Shown here piece by piece: positions 52,301-61,300 of a stretch of DNA of 64,000 bases. The notes under the pieces were generated by a model. It did no database searches. It was not told the origin of the DNA and was given only the letters and a program-made list of their open reading frames with translations. This stretch comes from Ulva prolifera (taxonomy: Eukaryota > Chlorophyta > Ulvophyceae > Ulvales > Ulvaceae). Made by a program: the position numbers and the translations under genes. Where the stretch lies: assembly GCA_023078555.1 (NCBI GenBank), contig CM041200.1, positions 806,001 to 870,000 on the forward strand. Reading direction: 5' to 3'. Numbering within the stretch: the stretch's first letter is position 1; each line of letters starts with the position of its first letter.

Positions 52301-55300
52301 CTGGCTGACTCGTTGGCGTATGCGGCTGTACAGCGAATGTTTCACACTGGACCGTGACTTGAACCTGCCCACTCCATCGCCTACGATTGCCCGTAACAAC
52401 ATCTCTCAGGTCCAGAAGCTGTACACGTAGACTCCCATCCATGCGTGAACCAGGCTCGCTGAATATGCTCGTCAACTGCAGTGATCAGCATCATTAGTCT
52501 CAACTGCATGCATGTTCCCTGCTTGAAGTTGGTATGGTCAGCATCATTGCTGTGTAGGCTGTGCGAGACACACTGACGCGCTGCGACCATTCAAGTCGCT
52601 TTTCAACTTGGGCAAGGGTCCTCTTGGGAGTTTGGTTGCTCCGTTGTCTCGCTCTGTGGTTGATGCGTCAATGGCATCGACTTGATCCGGTTTCGTGCTC
52701 CCTAACTGAGAAATCAGCTCAAAGTTTACGCGCCTAGGAGACGCATGAGGACAGGCAACCTCCTGGTGCTCCCAAACGTCAGGGAGGCTGTCCATTACTG
52801 TTAAAGATTTGATCCACCTTTCTATATCACTTGATCGAGAGTCAGCTCCTGAATCAAGCCCCTGGAAGTCCATGCAGGGCGCATATGCTTCATGTCTATC
52901 ATCAGCACTTGTTTGCGGTGACAGGTTGTGAAAGGATTCCGCAACGGCAGCTGCAGCGATGCTGAGAGTCGAAGGCATCGCATGGGGTTCCAGCATGTTG
53001 CTCCTGGATCTCGCGATTGCATGATGCTTTGCAGCTGTGACCGATGACGCCCTGGTGATCTTGTGATACCATCGTCTGCTGCCTGCACTGTCTTCCTGAT
53101 ATACGTTATCCGCGATTTGACGTACATGCTCCATTGACACACGATGGCGCGAACAGCCATGATAGGCCTGGCTGCGACTGGAGCGGAGGGCATGGCTCCT
53201 CAAGGCAGGAGTGTAATCTTCCTCTGAACCATCAGAGTTCATACTCATGCCCTCTCCACTGTGCAAATTTTGATCGAATAAGACGTCAACCAGGATACCC
53301 TTTTGGTCTTGATACTTGTGCAAGGCCATGTCAACATGCCATGCCTCTTCACGCAGGGCCATTAAGCTATGCAGCACATCGACATTTTCGTCCATTCTTT
53401 GATGATCATCAAATGTGATGATGTGCGTAGGGCCGTCAGTTTGCACAGTGACTTGTATTTCCTGGACAACAGGACGGGATGACAATACGAGCCAGTGCAA
53501 GAATCAGTTGCTTTGGGCGACCATGAATTTAACACTGGATTATTCTGACATTTCTTCGCTACCATTTATCATGGCTGTATGGCTACCTGTTCTAGAGCCG
53601 TTTTGTGGAAGCCTGTGTCTGATGCATCATCCCTGTCACGATCAAGTAGCTGGCTGATTGTCTGCATGTCTGCCACAGTCCGCACTAGGTTGTAGCCTCG
53701 ATCACGCAATCCCCGCCGGAATGCGGCTACCCTGCCTACCTTTTGCAGTGGTACACTGATGTCCAGCTTGCGATCGATGTTGAATTCATGTTCGACCATG
53801 CCTTTGGTCACCGAACTGCTGACTTTATCTGCAACACGCAAACATGACAACTGCGATTCGAGCCGAAACATTTGATCCTGGCAGAGGCGCACTTGATGGC
53901 ACAATTGCTGCAAGTAATTTGTGACCAGGGAACGTGTCATCCCAGGCGAATGGTAGTGGTGGGCTGCGAGGCATGATCTGGAAGAAGGGTCTATCTTTGG
54001 GACATCCTGCGGACTCTTTTTGTCGCAAATAGACAATATGGTTGGTACAACAATTGTGAATCAAATACGGCGATTGCACTGCACTTGGTGCTCCAATCGA
54101 GCACAGCATTGAATATCCCTGCACGCAGTGTGTTCATGGCAACAATGCACCGTTGAACGAACACAGGACCCTCCCACAGCCATACCTGCATCATGATAGT
54201 GATTGGGATGATTGCATAGTGGGCGTGTTCATCCTTGAGGTGCACTCGTAGCATGTGATTGGCCACATCTGAAACCGTGAATCTTCCACTCCAGTTCCAC
54301 TCCAGTTCCTTTGACATAGGCCGGACAATTAATTCTTGTTTGGCTTCGGGATTAAACCAGATTAATGGCTGCGTCTGGCCCGGCTGAAGAGTAAGATACC
54401 AATCTGATTCACACTGGTGGATCCAGATCGTCGTGTCTGATGCATTCGTACAAACAGTGGCAGGAGCTATCGTGATCACCTTGCTTGCTGCAAAAATGCC
54501 TCGTCCCACTGCGACATGTACATTGACATCATACCGGGCATGACATGGCCTTGCAGTTTTTTTCGCACCAAGCTCCTGCAACTGCCATTGTTCAGTGCAC
54601 TCAACACTGACTGTGTATCACACAGGATCATGAAATGATACCTGACACTTCATAGGGGTCCAGGCTTGTATTAGGCTGTCAAAGGACAAGTCCAACTCAT
54701 CGTCTTCTGACAAAGTGAACTTTGCACCAAGTGCATTTTTTGGTTCACCCAGTCGGTCAGCACCAGAATGCGGTATTTGTAGCGGGCATGGAACAGGTCC
54801 TTTGATGCCAATGGACGCCACAGAGATGCGGCGCCAGCAGCCTTTTTCAGAGGTTCTGGAACTTTGTAGACTAATTTTGATGGACTGACTACCTGGATTT
54901 CGATTCTGCCTGATATGTGCAATACCATGTGATGATCTTGATGTGTGTGAATCTAAACCCGACCCAGCAGCTCTGATCAGCAGACCAGTTGGTGGAACAT
55001 TAGAGCTCTTAATGAAGGGGGTTTTGTTTCGGTATATACCAGGTGCAACGGCATACAAAACCATCTGGCAAATCAATTGGGTCAGTTTGGGGCCGTGCCT
55101 GAACACCCAAGCAGCCTCACTCGCGGTGTTTCATCTTCCGAGGTGAAACATGGCTCGCAGTGAAGGACTTGACAAGCTTGTGCAGTCAAACAGGTCTGAT
55201 GTGAGGCAGACTGATCAAGGCTGGGAAGAAGCACATTGACCCTTGCGCCACATTTGTTTACCATCCAAAGTGGACTAGAAACATGTATCAGTGTTTGTCC

Positions 55301-58300
55301 ACACTGCTCATCCACGTTCATCGTGAATAGCACTCGCATTAACTCCAACTTCATGCCCTGATGATCAGGAATGTGTGCTGATCTATGAAATTGGGACTCT
55401 TTGGTAAAGCCATCACGGCGACGCAGCTGCACATGGCGACGATCATTGGGATCAGGCGTCTCAACTTGCAGCATTAAAATCTTATCTCTCAAATTCAAAT
55501 TGTAGATCTCTTGCTCGTCTCCTGGGCCCAAATGCACAGGCACCCATGTTAATCCTGCTGTTCCACTGGTTACTTGCATGCGGAGGGTGAACGGCAATGT
55601 ACTACGGATGATAAGGGGCGGAAGAAAAGCCAACGTATAATATCGCAAGTGCCTCAAGAACTCATCACACAGATCACTGTCCTTCCTGTCAATGTTATGC
55701 ACCATTGCCTGCAAATATGGCCCATACGTTTCGATCATAGAATTCATGGTTGTCCCTCTATGCTGCCAATGTAGGAGCTGGCACACCTGCACTTGCTGTG
55801 AGCTGACTTGCAAGCACACATACTGTGGCCCGTCTGAAGAACTGCATTTGTAGACTCCCTGCTGCTTTGCAAGGCTTCTGGCAAGCAGCTCAATACATTC
55901 ACTCTGCTGTGACACCCGTGCATCATCAGAAATTGCTGTTATGTACAATTGAATCAAGTGTGGTCGCTCAGCCAAGGCGGTAATGGGGACGAAGCAGTCC
56001 TCATCTCGCCTCAAGACAGCAGAGCCGTCTTCGCTACTTCTTTTTCTGGGAAGCTGAATAACAGGATTTACTTGAAGCCGAAGAAGGTCAGAAGTTTGTG
56101 CCCTTGATTTGTGGATCGTTTGGAGCTGCATTTGCACAACTGCTGCAGTCACCATGTGGTGTGAAGTGTTGCCTGTATACCGTGCAGCAGGTTCTTTGAG
56201 TTACACACACCTTAACTTGGAGTGGTAGAGCGCATTTGTTTGATATTCGATAAGGCGTTTGTAGACTGACGACCTTCGTTCTGTGTTCAAGATGGACACT
56301 AGCTATTAATGCACACTGGAAAGACCTTTCTGTATGTGCAAGCTGATGGCCATGTGACTGCAGTGGATACGCATACACCCCAACCTTGTCAACCACCACG
56401 TGTTCAATCGCTCGGATGCTTCCAACAAAGCTGCTCTCCAGCTGTACCGCGATTGTTCTAGAGGCCACCTGTACCGACATTGGCATCGCTAACCTGGCCT
56501 TTGCAACAGCTTTCAGGGCTCGGCGGCCTGATAGCTAGCATTAACCACCATTGAGCAGGCAGAGCACACCGTTTGGGCTAGGTCCGGAAGGTGAACCATT
56601 TCCTGGCAAGGCCGAAACTTCAGAGCAACCATCTCGCCTGTTGGAGCCAGGTCCATGCGCACTGAAGTCTTGCTTTGCTCAGAATTTGGGTAGCATGCAA
56701 CACCAAGACCACTGCAATTCATGACCTTGAAAAGAGAGCGTTTATCCTGTCCCTGGTCATGGTTTGATCTGACACAATTTTCTACTTGACATGGTCGATG
56801 GCTTACGTTCGGTGACCCTGACATCTTCACTGGTTGTTGCCCAGTAGCAAACAACTGATCCACAAACGTGGCGCAGTCGAAGACTGTGTCGAGACATGCT
56901 GGAGAAATGCGCACAATGAGGTCACCAGAGCTAGTGATGCTGGCATTTGTGACATTCTGATCAGGCAATGCATCATGCTTCAATACCACAGGCCAGTCCT
57001 GCGTATCATCTTCACATATATAGGACATTGTCTGTGCTCATGGCAGCAAAAGGAAAGGCAGACAGAGGCAGCAGCACACCGAAATCAGGAAATCTTCTAC
57101 ATCAAGCCTGCTGTTGAAATACTTACATCTCAGAGTGGTTCGAATCATTGCACTTTCGTGAAAACAGATGTGTTTGCCAAGTGCACCATCCATATTGACA
57201 GGGGTTTTAGAATGTGTCTCCCAAGCCACAGACGTCTCATGCATTGAAACACGGAGCGATGGAATGGATTCTTTGCTGCAGCTGTCGTCAATCAGAACAA
57301 ATTCTACACCTTCAAGGGTGACCTGTATTCCATGTGAATATAACATTGACGCTGCAACAAAAATAAATCGAAATGACGCTGAAACCAGACATATACCTGA
57401 ACGCTGATATCTGAACAGAACTGTGCATGCCTAGCCTTTCTGCCACCCAATCTTGAGCTACTAGCACTGGCAATGGAAGATGCACAGGAGCGGCATTTCT
57501 GCCGGTCTGGTAGAGCAGGGTACACTATGCTATCTTGCTGACCAGCCTCCCTGCACACAGCTTATGTAATTTGATGTATAGCAAAGGCTTCATGGCAAAG
57601 CACGAGACACGGCAAAGGAGGCCTCACATGGACGTGTGATTGAGATCGCAGCTGCAGCAAGGATACATTGTGGACAGTGATCCTTGTATAAATGGGTCAT
57701 TGAAGCTTGTGTAGACCTTCGGGACGACAGCTGCAAAGTTGGCGGTGTGGATCGGGTGGAACGAAGATGTATGTGATGTCCAATGATCAGGCATAGCCGG
57801 CCCGCAGGACTGCATAAAGTCTGTACTACAAGGATGTCCTTCAGAAGGTTGCCAAACTTTATCTGTTGTGCCAACACATGTTTGAGTGTACATGGTGGCT
57901 GGTACAAGCAGCATCGCGCTTGGAAGGTCGGAACTGTGTCGATCAGCTGTGCGAGGATCCTGTCTCTCTAGCTGCAATGCAGGGTCGTTCCTAGGCTTGG
58001 CTGGAGTGTTGTCCATGAGTCCTCGTGTCAGCTGCAGCATGCTGTGAATAAGTGCTGAGGTTCCCATTGCCAGTTGTATCTTGAAGATGCTGCAGCTGAT
58101 GCTAGCCCTCTGCCCCTGCCGGCCCTGAATGATAGGCTGGCAAGTATCTGCCCCTTGCATTGCACAGATGGGCCCCGTCATTGACGGCAACGTTGTGAAA
58201 GATGACACACAGCTTGTGCTTTCCTGGAACTCATTGCTTCCACTGGAAGGATGACAGCTCTCGGACACGCCAGACCTCCAGTTGATAGACGAATTGAAAG

Positions 58301-61300
58301 GGGCGATGACCTCATGCAAGTTAAGCTTATGAGTTCGAAGGACCCACCCTCGTTGAAAAGCTGCAAGCTTCATGTCTGACGCCACTGCCAGCCTGAAGGC
58401 CTCACAGTTCACTATCAGCGCAACCTCTGCCCTACCACCCCAGTCATACCCAACTCGTAAACGCCCCCAACTTGCTAGTGTTGTGGGGTACCAGGACAGC
58501 TGAGGCGTCTGGGCCCCGTGCAAGGTGACACACTCTGGACAGATCATTACTAATTGCCCGTTCTCCAGGATGACATTGACAAAACACCATGCTTGCTTCT
58601 CTGTGTCAAATTGTAATGGTGACACAAAGTCCACATCCAGGAAGTGCGAATAAGTCTTGATAATGTCCCACACCAACTGCAAATTGTTCATGAAGGGCCA
58701 GGCAATGTCAGCTTGACGCAGAGTTAATTCGATGCAGTGGCTGCCACGAATGCCGTTGTTTGCATGTATCACATAATCCAGAGCAAATGCATTTGATTGC
58801 ATTTCAAGTCGCAATTCCTCATCGTAGGCTGCACTGGGCTTCTGGGCTGAGTTGTGCATGGAACTGTTGGCCTGTGAACGGACATGAGGGAGTGATGGAT
58901 CTGAAACTTGACGAGACGTGGCTCCTCGAACAACAGGAACAATCCGCCCAAGTAACTGTTTCTGAACTGCAGAGCCCGACAGAAAGCCATCGTATGACGC
59001 AGCCTTAAGAATACAAAAGTTTTCACAAGTCACAATAAGTCTTTGTGCTCCTCCTGCAATTCCACACCAGCTGTCACCGCATACACCCAATGCATGAATC
59101 GGACACCGAAGTCAACGGGCATGCCTGCAGTCAGTTTGTGCTGTATTTTGGTGCTGCCTAACTCCATCTGCACGAGGTCTGGCCCTGTCCCACTATGTTG
59201 AAGACCTTCCCCTTCCGCCACAAAAATGCTCTCTCCAAGCTCAATATTGGTCGTGAACTGTATAATCTCAGTGTCTGGTAGCTGTAGGCTGGATGGTGTA
59301 TCTTGTGTGGGCACAAACGAGCCTGCTGACGGACAACTGCAGTATCCTGTTGCATCGAAACCACGCTCGCTTAAGTTCCCGAACAGCGTGCGCATCAGCT
59401 GTGAGAATTGCGCTTCACCAGCAAGAATTTGTGCATTCGCCCAGAACACTGTCATGCAAGCCTGTGTTCCACCAAAATCTGCTTCATACGATACCACGAC
59501 GCTCGATCCAGATGCAAGCTCCCTGTACATAGTAAGGTTTCTCCTCGTAGCTGCATTCTTTTGGACCATCATCCAATAGAATGTTGGACTGTGAACGACT
59601 GCCACCAGAAAGTGGTCAACGGGATGCCTGGAATTGGACGCCATGTGCTTCGGCTTGTAATCAAATGTAGACGCAGTCGACCATGGAGCGCGACCTGTGC
59701 CAATGTCATATGCAATATCCTGACAACATCCCACTGCCTTGTATTGCTTGAAGCTCAAACGGCCTTCCACCATCCCCAATGATTTGTTCCTACAGAACCT
59801 GACAGATGTCGCAGCTTGCGGAACCTCAAATCACGAGCAAAAAGAACTGGGTGGGAACTAACTCTTTCAGGGATGCCTGCACTTCATTCTTCAACACTTG
59901 GCCGTTAGCACGTGGCTGTATCTCGATAAGATGTGTGTTTATCACAAACATGTTTGAACTCCATCCTGTCTCAGGGATTATGACTGAGACGATTCGGAAA
60001 TGTATGGACACTTCCACACTGTTCTGTGCGCAATCGGCGACGCTGGCACAGTCTTCACCTTCTAGGTGATCAAGAAGTGATGTGTGTACAGCTTCATACG
60101 AAGAATCGACAAATTGCAAGACATCCAACAAAAACCGATGTACATATATGAAAGATATCCCACAGCCTTGCACAACGAGGTTCAGTGCCGGCTCTACAAA
60201 ACAGTTTAGTATGAAAACATGATGACCTTGATGATGCCACAGGCATCTACTTGTTTGTATCATTCTGAAAACCTACCTTGTTCTTCAGAGTCGCATAAAA
60301 TTCTTTGACGCAAAGCTACATCGAGGCCTGGGCTACCTTGCGCCAATCCTATTACCAGCGGCGCGCTGTAGCAAGGAGCTGCCGCTCGTTTGTCAATCAC
60401 AGCCACTGTCTGCAATGATGCGTGAAGCGAGGAACCAGAACATCCAGATTCCAAGGTCAATCCAATCTTACTGAGAGAAAGTTGCGCAGACACGATTTCT
60501 TGATTGGATGTGGACGGCAGACGGAATATCAGTAGCTGTACAGTTAGAATAACCCTTATGTCTTTCTCTGACCGATCACGGTGTGGCGGTACTGTAACTG
60601 GTGATGTTTCACCTGCTACTGTAGATCTTTCAGAAAAGACATGAGGGAACACATTTATGGCTGAACAGATGGGCACAACATCAGAAGCATGCATCTGGCA
60701 TGTCAACCCCAATACGCTTGTTTGTATGCTGGACCCTCCAGAGCTGAATCTGAAAGCAAATCTTAGAAATGGAATCAGTGGCTCCTGATGTGAAAAATAA
60801 TCAGGCCATGAGAGGTCATCAACAGCACATTGAACAAGCTTTTCAATCTGCAAGTGCAGTCGCAGATGCAATTCATAGTCCACCGCAAAACTTGGAATGG
60901 CAATTGTTTCTGATTGAATACCAGCGAATCATCACCTGACAAACATTATGCCAATGTCGGAGGATGGTGCTCGCCAAAGCTTTGCTAGACTCGCGCATGC
61001 ATGCGATTTCTAGGTTTCTTGTCACTGACGACTGCCGTGAACTCAGAACACAAGTCCGAGTGTCCATGTTTTTGCTGATGCTGACTGAAGCTGCGGCAAC
61101 CTGCATCATGATTGTTCTCTGCCATGACTGTGTCAAATGAAGCAGGAGCCGGTCCACAGCAAAGACGGCTACGAATGGTCCGCATGGTTGTCTGTGACCC
61201 AAACCAGCAGAAAATTGAGCGGATTCTGTGGCTTGAACGCAGGTTACTGACATCCTGGGAATATAGAATCGCAAAAAAATGAACTGTTTCATCTTTCCAC

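Noticed and set aside
57135-57155. GTGGTTCGAATC resembling a tRNA B box
   Set aside because: It lies within a VPS13 coding block and has no A box at the right distance.
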